Below, one piece after another: positions 1 to 7,977 of a stretch of DNA of 64,000 bases; position 1 is the stretch's first letter; the number at the start of each line of letters is the position of its first letter. The translations under genes and the position numbers were made by a program. The DNA comes from Streptomyces zagrosensis (GTDB lineage Bacteria; Actinomycetota; Actinomycetes; Streptomycetales; Streptomycetaceae), in NCBI RefSeq assembly GCF_014203645.1, contig NZ_JACHJL010000004.1, forward strand, positions 62,001-126,000, in the 5' to 3' direction. The notes under the pieces are model-generated. The model ran no database searches, was not told the origin of the DNA, and saw only the letters and a list, made by a program, of their open reading frames with translations.

Positions 1-2
1 AG

Positions 3-965
3 TTCTGGTTCGCCGCGATGAAGGTCGCCGCCATCGCCATCTTCCTGATCCTGGGCGTCCTGGCCATCGTGGGCGCGCTGCCCGGCTCCGACGCGCCCGG
101 CACCGACAACCTCACCGGTGACGGCGGCTTCATGCCCAACGGCGTCGATGGCCTGGTCGTCGGCCTGCTGGCGTCGGTCTTCGCCTTCGGCGGCCTGGAG
201 ACGGTCACCATCGCCGCCGCCGAGTCGGAGCACCCGCGCAAGGGCGTCGCCAAGGCGGTACGTACCGCGATGTGGCGGATCGGCCTCTTCTACGTCGGCT
301 CGATGTTGATCATCGTCACCCTCATCCCGTGGGACAACCCCGCGGTCGTCGGCGACGGCCCGTACGTGGCGGTGCTCAACCACCTCGACATCCCGGCGGC
401 CGGCGAGACGATGAACGTCATCGTGCTGATCGCGCTGCTTTCGGCGATGAACGCCAACATCTACGGCTCCTCGCGCATGGCCTACTCGCTGGTCTCGCGC
501 GGCCAGGGGCCGCGGTTCCTCAACGTGCTCAGCGGTGGGGTGCCGCGCCGCGCAGTGATCGCATCGGCCGCGTTCGGCTTCCTGGCCGTGCTGTTCAACT
601 ACTGGTGGCCCGAGACCATCTTCAAGTGGCTGCTGAACATGGTGGGCGCGGCCGTGCTCGTGGTGTGGGCCTTCATCGCCGCGACCCAACTGAGCGTACG
701 CCGGCAGTTGGAGCGCGATGCGCCGGAGAAGCTCATCGTGCGGATGTGGCTCTTCCCGTATCTGACCTGGGTGGCACTCGCGGGCACGATCGGCGTACTG
801 CTGCTGATGCTGCGCGAGGACGACACCCGCACCCAGCTCTTCTTCACCGCCGGGCTCACGGTGGTCTTCGCCATCGTCGGCTACGTACGGCAGCGGACCG
901 CAGCCGCCGCGAGCGCCCCGCAGTCCAATGACACCGCGAAGACCAAGGACACACCGGCCGGCTGA
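3..965 (+). CDS. APC-family amino acid permease (C-terminal part)
   Basis: The frame is open from the window edge: codons before the ATG at 18 read FWFAA and run on into MKVAAIAIFLILG, the usual 'E-F-W-F-A-x-x-K-V' stretch of APC-superfamily amino acid/proton symporters (GabP/ProY type). The gene therefore starts upstream of the window, and the ATG at 18 is internal. About 320 residues of the C-terminal part are present. They include several hydrophobic helices (for example around 'VNVIVLIALLSAMNANIY' and 'LLNMVGAAVLVVWAFIAA') and the conserved 'NANIYGSSRMAYSLV' segment before a polar tail. The protein should be a cytoplasmic-membrane importer of an amino acid. Substrate cannot be read from the sequence. 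A strong hairpin follows at 1091. Confidence 0.9.
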   Translation, partial: FWFAAMKVAAIAIFLILGVLAIVGALPGSDAPGTDNLTGDGGFMPNGVDGLVVGLLASVFAFGGLETVTIAAAESEHPRKGVAKAVRTAMWRIGLFYVGSMLIIVTLIPWDNPAVVGDGPYVAVLNHLDIPAAGETMNVIVLIALLSAMNANIYGSSRMAYSLVSRGQGPRFLNVLSGGVPRRAVIASAAFGFLAVLFNYWWPETIFKWLLNMVGAAVLVVWAFIAATQLSVRRQLERDAPEKLIVRMWLFPYLTWVALAGTIGVLLLMLREDDTRTQLFFTAGLTVVFAIVGYVRQRTAAAASAPQSNDTAKTKDTPAG

Positions 966-1090
966 GCACGCCCGATCGGCGCGGCGCCCCCACGACGTGC
1001 CCGGCCCGGCCAGGCCCACGGCGTCTTCGGACGGCGGGCGAGAGCGGCCGAGTGGGCGCGACGGGCCCTTGACGACACACCAGCACACCC

Positions 1091-1141
1091 CGGAGGCGGG
1101 GTGGTTCCTCAGACGGAGGGACCACCCCGCCTCCGTCTTTT
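1091..1141 (+). terminator. Hairpin terminator after the permease
   Basis: A perfect 15-bp stem (1091-1105 with 1121-1135, CGGAGGCGGGGTGGT and its complement) encloses a 15-nt loop and is followed by TCTTTT. It separates the permease from sodF. Confidence 0.85.
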
Positions 1142-1195
1142 GGACCAGGTCAGCGCCAGTCCGTGGCGCGAAATGGTCTTGCTGGTAGCGTGCAC

Positions 1196-1212
1196 ATGCA
1201 AGTTAATTGCAA
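1196..1212 (+). promoter_or_regulatory. Nur box (nickel-responsive operator) of sodF
   Basis: The sequence ATGCAA-GTTAA-TTGCAA matches the Streptomyces Nur consensus tTGCaA-N5-TTGCAA almost perfectly. It lies 22 nt before the sodF start codon and just downstream of a plausible -10 element (TAGCGT, 1187-1192), so bound Nur would block transcription. Nur is a Fur-family repressor that uses nickel and represses the iron-zinc superoxide dismutase gene when nickel is available. Confidence 0.85.
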
Positions 1213-1233
1213 TAAGCAGTCGGAGGGCTCGGC

Positions 1234-1875
1234 ATGGCCATCTACACACTTCCTGAACTTCCGTACGACTACTCGGCGCTCGCCCCGGTGATCAGCCCCG
1301 AGATCATCGAGTTGCACCACGACAAGCACCACGCCGCGTACGTCAAGGGCGCCAACGACACCATGGACCAGCTCGCGGAGGCCCGGGACAAGGACCAGTG
1401 GGGCGCGATCAACGGCCTGGAGAAGAACCTGGCCTTCCACTTGTCCGGGCACATTTTGCACAGCATCTACTGGCACAACATGACCGGTGAGGGCGGCGGC
1501 GAGCCGCTGGACAAGGACGGCGTGGGCGATTTGGCCGACGCGATCACCGAGTCCTTCGGTTCCTTCGCCAAGTTCAAGACTCACCTCACCAAGGCCGCGG
1601 CCACCACCCAGGGTTCGGGCTGGGGCGTCCTCGCGTACGAGCCGGTCAGCGGCCGTCTCGTGGTCGAGCAGGTCTACGACCACCAGGGCAACGTCGGTCA
1701 GGGTTCGGTGCCGGTCCTGGTCTTCGACGCCTGGGAGCACGCCTTCTATCTCCAGTACAAGAACCAGAAGGTGGACTTCATCGAGGCGATGTGGCAGGTC
1801 GTCAACTGGCAGGACGTCGCCAAGCGCTACCGGTCGGCGACCAAGCGCGCCGGGAACCTGCTGCTCGCTCCCTGA
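1234..1875 (+). CDS. sodF: Fe/Zn-type superoxide dismutase
   Basis: The 213-residue protein is a full-length Fe/Mn-family superoxide dismutase, converting superoxide to oxygen and hydrogen peroxide in the cytoplasm. The predicted metal ligands are all present: H28 (in [10 protein letters not shown]), H76 (in GHILHSIYW), and D165 and H169 (in [15 protein letters not shown]). The overall sequence is the streptomycete SodF type. The start is ATG 1234, preceded by GGAGGG at 1222-1227. The Nur box immediately upstream indicates repression by nickel, in the known reciprocal switch with a nickel superoxide dismutase (sodN) that should lie elsewhere in this genome. Monocistronic: hairpins lie on both sides. 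Confidence 0.96.
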   Translation: MAIYTLPELPYDYSALAPVISPEIIELHHDKHHAAYVKGANDTMDQLAEARDKDQWGAINGLEKNLAFHLSGHILHSIYWHNMTGEGGGEPLDKDGVGDLADAITESFGSFAKFKTHLTKAAATTQGSGWGVLAYEPVSGRLVVEQVYDHQGNVGQGSVPVLVFDAWEHAFYLQYKNQKVDFIEAMWQVVNWQDVAKRYRSATKRAGNLLLAP

Positions 1876-1995
1876 GCGACGCCGCACGCGCCGCGAGGCC
1901 GACCGGCGACCACCGCCGCTTCCCAGGCCCTCGGCCGCACCGACCTCCTGCTGACGTGATCGTCTTCTCACCCTTCACGTAAGCGGGTGGAAAAC

Positions 1996-2036
1996 AACAA
2001 GGCCCCCACGCGGTCAACGCGCGTGGGGGCCTTGTT
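1996..2036 (+). terminator. sodF terminator
   Basis: A perfect 17-bp stem, 1996-2012 paired with 2020-2036 (AACAAGGCCCCCACGCG and its complement), has a 7-nt loop. The A-rich left flank and TTGTT right end make it a plausible bidirectional terminator. Confidence 0.85.
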
Positions 2037-2205
2037 GCGCTCGACCCTCCCACGACCCAGGGGTAACAGTCACCGCTCCGACACCACACCGCCGTGTTTC
2101 CCCCACCCCCCGATGTTGGTATCCCCTCCCTTCATTACCTCCGTGCATGACGCATGGAATGATCCTGCTGACCAATACATGAGACGCAGACAAGGGAGTC
2201 ACGTC

Positions 2206-4806
2206 GTGCCCGGTGAGAACCTGACCCAAGAAGAGGCCCGTAGCCGGGCTGACCTGCTCACCGTGGACGCGTATGACATCGCGCTCGACCTGCGCAGCGC
2301 GATCGGCCCCCGCGACCCCGCGGGTGGCCCACGCACCTTCCGCTCCACCACCACCATCCGGTTCCGCTGCGCCGAGGAGGGCGCCTCCTCCTTCGCGGAC
2401 CTGCTGGCCCCCTCCATCACGGCAGTCACGCTCAACGGGCGCGACCTCGACCCGGCCACGGTCTACGACGGCTCCCGCCTCGCGCTGACCGGCCTTGCCG
2501 CGGACAACGTGCTGACCGTGGACGCCCAGTGCGCCTACAGCAAGACCGGTCAGGGCCTGCATCGCTTCGTAGACCCCGAGGACAGCGAGGTCTACCTCTA
2601 CACGCACGTCGAGCCCGCCGACGCTCGGCGCATCTTCACCAGCTTCGAACAGCCCGACCTCAAGGCCCCGTTCACCGTCGCGGTGACCGCGCCCGATGGC
2701 TGGACCGTCCTGAGCAACGGTGACCGCGCGAGCGAACCCACCGCAGCAGACGGCGGGGGCACCCACACCCGCTTCGTGACGACCCAGCCCATCTCCACGT
2801 ACATCACGGCCGTCGTCGCGGGCCCCTACCACTACGAGCGTGACCACTACAGCCGCACGTTCAAGGACGGCACCACGCTCGACATCCCGCTCGGCGCACT
2901 GTGCCGCAAGGGGCTCGCCAAGCACTTCGATGCGGCCGACATCTTCACCGTCACCAAACAGGGCCTGGACTTCTTTCACGACCGCTTCGACTTCCCGTAC
3001 CCGTTCGGCAAGTACGACCAGGCGTTCGTGCCCGAGTACAACATCGGCGCCATGGAGAACCCGGGCTGCGTCACCTTCCGCGAGGAATACGTCTTCCGCG
3101 GCAAGGTCACCCAGGCGTCCTACGAGGCCCGCACCAACACCTTGTTGCACGAGATGGCCCACATGTGGTTCGGCGATCTGGTCACCATGCAGTGGTGGGA
3201 TGACCTGTGGCTCAAGGAGTCCTTCGCCGACTTCATGGGTGCCTACGCACTGGTCGGCGCGACCCGCTTCACCGATGGCTGGATCACCTTCGCCAACCGC
3301 CGCAAGAGCTGGGCCTACCGCGCCGACCAACTCTCCTCCACCCACCCGGTCACCGCCACCATCCGGGACCTGGAGGACGCCAAGCTCAACTTCGACGGCA
3401 TCACCTACGCCAAGGGCGCCTCGGTACTCAAGCAGCTCGTCGCGTACGTCGGTGAGGAATCGTTCCTCGAAGGCGCCCGCCGCTACTTCAAGCGACACGC
3501 CTACGGCAACACCACCCTCGCCGATCTGCTGTCGGTGCTCCACGAGACCTCGGGCCGCGACATGGCCGCCTGGTCCGCCGCCTGGCTCCAGACCGCCGGC
3601 GTCAACGCGCTCACCCCCCAGGCCACCTACGACGCGGCCGGCACGATCACCGAGCTCGCCGTGCTCCAGGAGGCCTCCGACTCCCACCCGACGCTGCGCC
3701 CGCACCGAGTCGCGGTGGGCCTGTACCGGCGCGCGGACGGAGAGTTGAAGCGGTACGCGCGGGCCGAGTTGGATGTGGCCGGGCCGCGCACGGTGGTGGC
3801 CGAGTTGGCGGGGGCCGAGCGACCCGACCTGATCCTCGTCAACGACGACGACCTGACGTACTGCAAGATCCGCTTCGACGAGGGGTCCCTGGCCACCTTG
3901 CGCGGGCACCTCGGCGAGCTGGCCGACCCCATGGCCCGCGCCCTGTGCTGGTCCGCGCTGTGGAACCTCACCCGGGACGGGCTGATGCCAGCGCGCGACT
4001 TCCTCGCCCTGGTCGAGGCGTTCAGCGGCATGGAGACGGACATCGGCGTGCTGCACATGGTGCAGTCCTGGGCCGGGTACGCGCTGGCCCACTACGCCGC
4101 GCCGGGAACCCGCGAGCAGGCCGGGCAGACCCTGGCCCAGGGTGCGCTGCGAGAACTTCGGCTGGCCGAGCCGGGCAGCGGCCACCAACTGACCTGGGCC
4201 CGGTTCTTCGCCGGCGTCGCCTCCACCGAACCCGACCTTCAGCTACTGAGCGGGCTGCTCGCCGGCAACGCGAAGGTGGATGGTCTGGAGGTGGATCAAG
4301 AGCTGCGCTGGACGTTCTTGACCACGCTCGCCGCGTACGGCGCCGCCGACGCCGCGCAGATCAATGCCGAACTGGCCCGCGACAACACCGCGTCCGGCAA
4401 GCGGCACCAGGTCCGGTGCCTGACGGCGCGCCCATCGGCCGAGGTCAAGGCCGAGGCATGGACGTCGATCGTGGACCGTGACGAGCTGTCCAACGCGCTG
4501 GTGGAGGCCACCATCGCGGGGCTCAACCAGCCGCACCAGCGCGAGCTGCTCGCCCCGTTCGCACCCACGTACCTTCAGGCGCTGGAGCGAGTGTGGCAGG
4601 AGCGGTCCATCGAGATCGCGCTGACCATCGTCAACGGCCTGTTTCCCATCCTCCAGGGCGACCAGGCCACGCTCGACTCCGTCGAGGAGTGGCTGACCAA
4701 GCACGCCGACGCAGCCCCGGCCCTGCGCCGCCTGGTCGCGGAGGGTCGCGACGACCTGGCCCGCGCCCTGCACGCCCAGTCCTGCGACGTGGTGCCCGCG
4801 GCGTAA
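2206..4806 (+). CDS. pepN: Aminopeptidase N (M1 metallopeptidase), copy 1
   Basis: An 866-residue M1-family zinc aminopeptidase that removes N-terminal residues from peptides, probably cytoplasmic as no signal peptide is visible. The substrate-recognition motif GAMEN is at residues 281-285, the zinc motif HEMAH at 315-319 with the third ligand E338 in LWLKESF, and the conserved tyrosine segment in DGITYAKGASVLKQL. A C-terminal ERAP1-like helical domain follows. The open frame extends 73 codons further upstream, but GTG 2206 is chosen because AGGGAG precedes it at a good distance and because its N-terminus (MPGENLTQEEA) matches the second copy at 14208 (MPGTNLTREEA). A close paralogue lies 9.4 kb downstream. 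Confidence 0.94.
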   Translation: MPGENLTQEEARSRADLLTVDAYDIALDLRSAIGPRDPAGGPRTFRSTTTIRFRCAEEGASSFADLLAPSITAVTLNGRDLDPATVYDGSRLALTGLAADNVLTVDAQCAYSKTGQGLHRFVDPEDSEVYLYTHVEPADARRIFTSFEQPDLKAPFTVAVTAPDGWTVLSNGDRASEPTAADGGGTHTRFVTTQPISTYITAVVAGPYHYERDHYSRTFKDGTTLDIPLGALCRKGLAKHFDAADIFTVTKQGLDFFHDRFDFPYPFGKYDQAFVPEYNIGAMENPGCVTFREEYVFRGKVTQASYEARTNTLLHEMAHMWFGDLVTMQWWDDLWLKESFADFMGAYALVGATRFTDGWITFANRRKSWAYRADQLSSTHPVTATIRDLEDAKLNFDGITYAKGASVLKQLVAYVGEESFLEGARRYFKRHAYGNTTLADLLSVLHETSGRDMAAWSAAWLQTAGVNALTPQATYDAAGTITELAVLQEASDSHPTLRPHRVAVGLYRRADGELKRYARAELDVAGPRTVVAELAGAERPDLILVNDDDLTYCKIRFDEGSLATLRGHLGELADPMARALCWSALWNLTRDGLMPARDFLALVEAFSGMETDIGVLHMVQSWAGYALAHYAAPGTREQAGQTLAQGALRELRLAEPGSGHQLTWARFFAGVASTEPDLQLLSGLLAGNAKVDGLEVDQELRWTFLTTLAAYGAADAAQINAELARDNTASGKRHQVRCLTARPSAEVKAEAWTSIVDRDELSNALVEATIAGLNQPHQRELLAPFAPTYLQALERVWQERSIEIALTIVNGLFPILQGDQATLDSVEEWLTKHADAAPALRRLVAEGRDDLARALHAQSCDVVPAA

Positions 4807-4855
4807 GCACTCGCCCTTGGTGGCGCCCCCTGAGCGGGGCAATAGCCGACCGGTG

Positions 4856-4885
4856 GCCGGCGGGAGGCTGTGCCCTCCCGCCGGC
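4856..4885 (+). terminator. Hairpin after pepN copy 1
   Basis: A perfect 12-bp GC stem (4856-4867 with 4874-4885, GCCGGCGGGAGG and complement) with a 6-nt loop lies 50 nt after the stop. There is no T run. Three direct repeats of the 7-mer GGCTGCT follow at about 4896-4920. Confidence 0.6.
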
Positions 4886-5082
4886 TGCGGGCTTTCGGCT
4901 GCTGGCTGCTGGCTGCTGGCTTTCAGTGTGGGTGGCGTGGCTCACGGGGTGGTGTTTGCCGGCGGCGTCCGGGAGCGTTATCGGGAGTCGAACTCATATG
5001 CTTTAGTGTGGGATCGTCCCGGTTTTCCGACAGTTCTGTCACAGCGGATACGGGGGCGCGCAAGCGCGGGAACGTGCGGAGC

Positions 5083-6102
5083 ATGACTCATGACTTCATG
5101 GCGCCCCGCGGAGTCGCCGCTCCGCTCCCGCTGCGCCACCTCTCCGCCGTCCAGCGCCGGGTAATGACGGTCAACCAGCTGCGTGAGCACGGGGTGCCCG
5201 CCGCCGTGGTCGCCGAGCGCGGACGCCCCGGCGGGCCATGGCAGCAGGTGCTGCCGGGCGTGTACCTGCTCCATGCGGGCCGGCCCAGCGGAGCCGAACG
5301 CGTACAGGCTGCGCTGTTGTACGCGGCGCCACCGGGCACCGACCACGGTGCGCACCCGGCGGCGCTGGTGACCGGGGCGGCAGCGCTCGCACTGCACGGG
5401 TTCGCCTCGATGCCGCCGCTGGCCGCCCTGGAGCGGATCGACATCTTGGTGTCGCGCTCCCTCCAGCGACCGCGTTCGACCGCCTTTGCCCAACTACTGT
5501 CCACCGGTGCGCTACCCCGCCCGCGAGACATCACCGGGCTCCCGGTGGCGCCGGTGGCCCGCGCTCTCGCGGATGTGGTCGGCTCGCTGAGCGATGCCGA
5601 CGACGTACGCGCCTTGTTGCTGGAGGCGGTACGCGATGGGCATGGTGAAGCCAGCACGGTGGTAAGGGAGTTGACGGCGGCCCAGTTGCTGGACCGGCCG
5701 CAGGTGAGGGGCGCGATCGAGGGGCTGCTGGCCGAGAGTCGGGCGGTCGCGGAGGGGCTGCTCTACCGGATGGTGCGCGAGTACGGGCTGCCGGAACCCC
5801 TGTGGAACGTGGGCTTGCGACGGCTCGGCGGTCCGTACCTGGCCACCGTGGACGCCTACTGGCCGGACCAGGCCGTGGCCGTCGAGCTGATCGCGCGCGG
5901 GCCACAGGGCGACGAGGACACGCCCTGGCCGCAGGACGCGCGCCGCCGCGAGCACCTGGAAGAGCTCGGCATCACGGTCATCCAGCTCACGGCGCGGCGG
6001 CTGCGGGAGAGCTTGGAGCGGCGGGCCGCAGCCGTGCGGGCCGCCCTGTTGGCGTCCGCCGACCGCGAGCCCCCCGCCTATGTCACTATCCTGCCGCGCT
6101 GA
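5083..6102 (+). CDS. AbiEi-type antitoxin-domain protein, orphan
   Basis: A 339-residue protein. The N-terminal region (about residues 20-90) resembles the winged-helix domain of type IV AbiEi antitoxins: MTVNQLREHGVPAAVVAERG, then a 'LPGVYLLHAG' strand, then 'LVTGAAALALHGF'. The C-terminal 90 residues resemble the DUF559/Vsr nuclease fold ('TVDAYWPDQAVAVELIA', then 'RREHLEELGITVIQLT'), but the expected E-x-K catalytic triplet reads E-L-I, so nuclease activity is doubtful. Start ATG 5083 has GGGAA about 9 nt upstream; ATG 5098 is an in-frame alternative. No AbiEii nucleotidyltransferase toxin is adjacent. The 3' end overlaps the convergent hydrolase gene by 17 bp. It may be a DNA-binding regulator rather than half of a toxin-antitoxin pair. 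Confidence 0.75.
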   Translation: MTHDFMAPRGVAAPLPLRHLSAVQRRVMTVNQLREHGVPAAVVAERGRPGGPWQQVLPGVYLLHAGRPSGAERVQAALLYAAPPGTDHGAHPAALVTGAAALALHGFASMPPLAALERIDILVSRSLQRPRSTAFAQLLSTGALPRPRDITGLPVAPVARALADVVGSLSDADDVRALLLEAVRDGHGEASTVVRELTAAQLLDRPQVRGAIEGLLAESRAVAEGLLYRMVREYGLPEPLWNVGLRRLGGPYLATVDAYWPDQAVAVELIARGPQGDEDTPWPQDARRREHLEELGITVIQLTARRLRESLERRAAAVRAALLASADREPPAYVTILPR

Positions 6103-7366
6103 CCGACGCACTGATGGGCGAGGTCACATCGGTACGCCTCGCCTGGTCGTCACCCTTCGGATGGGCCTTGTCGTGGCCCTTGTCCGGTGTGGTGTCGGTG
6201 GGGCCGCAGAACTCCGCTTCGACCACGGCCACGCCGTCGCCGACCCAGTCGCTGTTGAGGTTGAACGCGATGGCGTGGTTGGCGTCCTCGCTGGCGAAGG
6301 CGAACGAGGCGGAGCCGTGGATGCCGCCGTCGTGGCCCCACACCGCCTTGTCGCAAGAGAGCCGCAGCTGGGCCAGGCCAAGGCCGTACCGCAGCGGGCT
6401 GCCCGCACCGGTCGAAACGGTGGTCTTCATCTCGGCCAGCTCCGCGCGGGGCAGCAGCTTGCCGCGCAGCAGCGCGGCGTAGAAGCGGTTGAGGTCGGCG
6501 GAGTTGGAAATGATCTCGCCGGCCGCCCAGCCCCAAGAAGGGTTGAGCCGGGTGACGTCGTAGACCTTGCCCTGCGGGTCGCCCTGGAACTTGCCGTAGG
6601 CGCGCCCGCTCGGCGCGGGAACGTTCGGGTTGGTGCCGGGGAAGGTGGTGGACCGCAGCTTCAGCGGCTGCACGATGCGCCGCTGGACCTCGGCTGCGTA
6701 CGGCTTGCCGGTCACCTTCTCGATGATGAGGCCGGCGAGCATGTAGTTGGTGTTGGAGTAGTTCCAGTCGGTGCCCGCCGGAAAGTCGGGAAGGTGCCGC
6801 ATGGCGAGGGCCACCGCCTGTTGGGGCGACAGCGTGTCGTAGCGGTGGGCAAGGAATTTCTTGGTGGCGTACTTCTGCTGGAACGTCGAATCAGCGGTGT
6901 AGCTGAAGATCCCGCTGGTGTGGTTGAGGAGTTGGCGCACCGTGATCTTCCGGCCGTCGTGGCCGTTGCCGCGGACCAGGCCAGGCAGATAGGTGTCCAC
7001 CGATGTGTCGAGGTCGATCTTTCCCTCGGCCTGCAACTGAAGCAGCACGGTCGCCGTGAAGGTCTTGTTGATGCTGCCCGCCCGAAAGCGGTCGTTCTTG
7101 CCGCGCGGCTTGCCGGTGGTCAGGTCGGCCACGCCCGCGTTTCCGTTCCATACCCCGTGCTTGTCGCGGGCCTGGCCCACCACGCCCGGCACACCATCCG
7201 CCACCTGCGCGTCCATGGCGGCCTGGGTGGCCGCGTGCCCGGTGTCCCGGCTCGCGCCGTCCGCACCATCGGTCGCCCCCGCGGTGGGTGCCGTCAGTGC
7301 GGCGGCTCCCAGTGTGGCGACCACCGTCGCCCCTACCACCGCGGTCCGTATCGCCTGTGCCGACAT
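6086..7366 (-). CDS. Secreted serine hydrolase (beta-lactamase/DD-carboxypeptidase fold)
   Basis: A 426-residue class C beta-lactamase-like enzyme, probably an extracytoplasmic D-alanyl-D-alanine carboxypeptidase or esterase. The N-terminus is a signal peptide (AIRTAVVGATVVATLGAAAL, cleavage near TAGATDG). The catalytic S-x-x-K is S98-I-N-K101 in FRAGSINKTF, the Y-x-N motif is in YSNTNYMLAG, and an H-x-G-like third motif is in WGHDGGIHG. Start ATG 7366 follows a strong GGAGGAGGGG. The last 17 bp overlap the convergent AbiEi-like gene. Natural substrate (peptidoglycan stem peptide, ester or beta-lactam) cannot be decided from sequence. Confidence 0.9.
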   Translation of the reverse strand: MSAQAIRTAVVGATVVATLGAAALTAPTAGATDGADGASRDTGHAATQAAMDAQVADGVPGVVGQARDKHGVWNGNAGVADLTTGKPRGKNDRFRAGSINKTFTATVLLQLQAEGKIDLDTSVDTYLPGLVRGNGHDGRKITVRQLLNHTSGIFSYTADSTFQQKYATKKFLAHRYDTLSPQQAVALAMRHLPDFPAGTDWNYSNTNYMLAGLIIEKVTGKPYAAEVQRRIVQPLKLRSTTFPGTNPNVPAPSGRAYGKFQGDPQGKVYDVTRLNPSWGWAAGEIISNSADLNRFYAALLRGKLLPRAELAEMKTTVSTGAGSPLRYGLGLAQLRLSCDKAVWGHDGGIHGSASFAFASEDANHAIAFNLNSDWVGDGVAVVEAEFCGPTDTTPDKGHDKAHPKGDDQARRTDVTSPISASVSAAG

Positions 7367-7517
7367 CTGCGATCAACCCCTCCTCCGCGCGCTGCCGCGC
7401 GTCGCTGGGCCATGCGTCCGCGCGCCGTCCCCTGGTCACAGGGACCCACGCGTCATGGCCCTCGGTCATAGGGACAGGACGTCGCGCACGGCGCACGGGT
7501 TGATCGTTTTTGCGACA

Positions 7518-7539
7518 CCCGTACGTGGCTTCGTACGGG
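7518..7539. other. Perfect hairpin upstream of the serine hydrolase
   Basis: CCCGTACG-TGGCTT-CGTACGGG gives an 8-bp stem with a 6-nt loop in the 225-bp space between the serine hydrolase start and the GNAT remnant. It has no T run on either strand, so it could be an operator or a weak terminator for the remnant. I see no gene in this gap. Confidence 0.4.
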
Positions 7540-7591
7540 ACGCTCGCCAGGGCAGGGCCACGGGCGGTGCCGGGGACGGGACGGGACGAGG

Positions 7592-7900
7592 TCAGGCGGC
7601 TGCGCGCCGTATAGGGAGATGACCATCGAGCGGGTAGGAGGGAGGAGCGGACGGCAGGATCTTGTCGAACTGGTAGCCGTTCTTCTCGGCGACGCGGCAG
7701 GATGCCAAGTTGTCCATTCGATGGAGGAGTTCGAGGCGTTCCAGACCAGTTGCTTGGAAGGCATCGAAGGACCAGGCGGTGAGGGTGTGCAGGGCTCGTG
7801 GGGCCACGCCTCGCCCGCGAGCCTGTGCCGCCGTCCAGTAGCCGACCTCGGCAGACGGCTTGCCGGGTGCGGCGGCCTTGAGTATGACGGGAGCGTTCAT
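7592..7900 (-). pseudogene. Truncated GNAT acetyltransferase (C-terminal half)
   Basis: The 102 residues match the second half of RimJ/RimL-type GNAT N-acetyltransferases. The acetyl-CoA-binding segment (VGYWTAAQARGRGVAPRAL) is followed by 'LELLHRMDNLASCRVAEKNGYQF', then the C-terminus. A whole enzyme has about 170-190 residues, and the N-terminal strands are absent. In-frame codons before the ATG read AAYDPAM, which still looks like GNAT sequence, but then turn into Cys/Ala-rich sequence within the 77 bp left before the next gene. The ATG has no ribosome binding site. I read it as a 5'-truncated remnant; a short functional protein cannot be excluded. Confidence 0.5.
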
Positions 7901-7977
7901 TGCCGGATCGTATGCAGCAGGACCGCTCGGTCGAGCGCAGCACAGCGCAGCACAGCCGCGATGCGGAAGTCGGTGGG

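Noticed and set aside
2014-4188. Long open frame on the minus strand opposite pepN copy 1
   Set aside because: It is the antisense shadow of a GC-rich gene: Val/Gly/Arg-rich sequence with no family motifs or ribosome site, while the plus strand encodes a full M1 peptidase.
5083-7366. Possible toxin-antitoxin pair made of the AbiEi-like gene and its neighbour
   Set aside because: The neighbour is a secreted serine hydrolase on the opposite strand, not an AbiEii nucleotidyltransferase.
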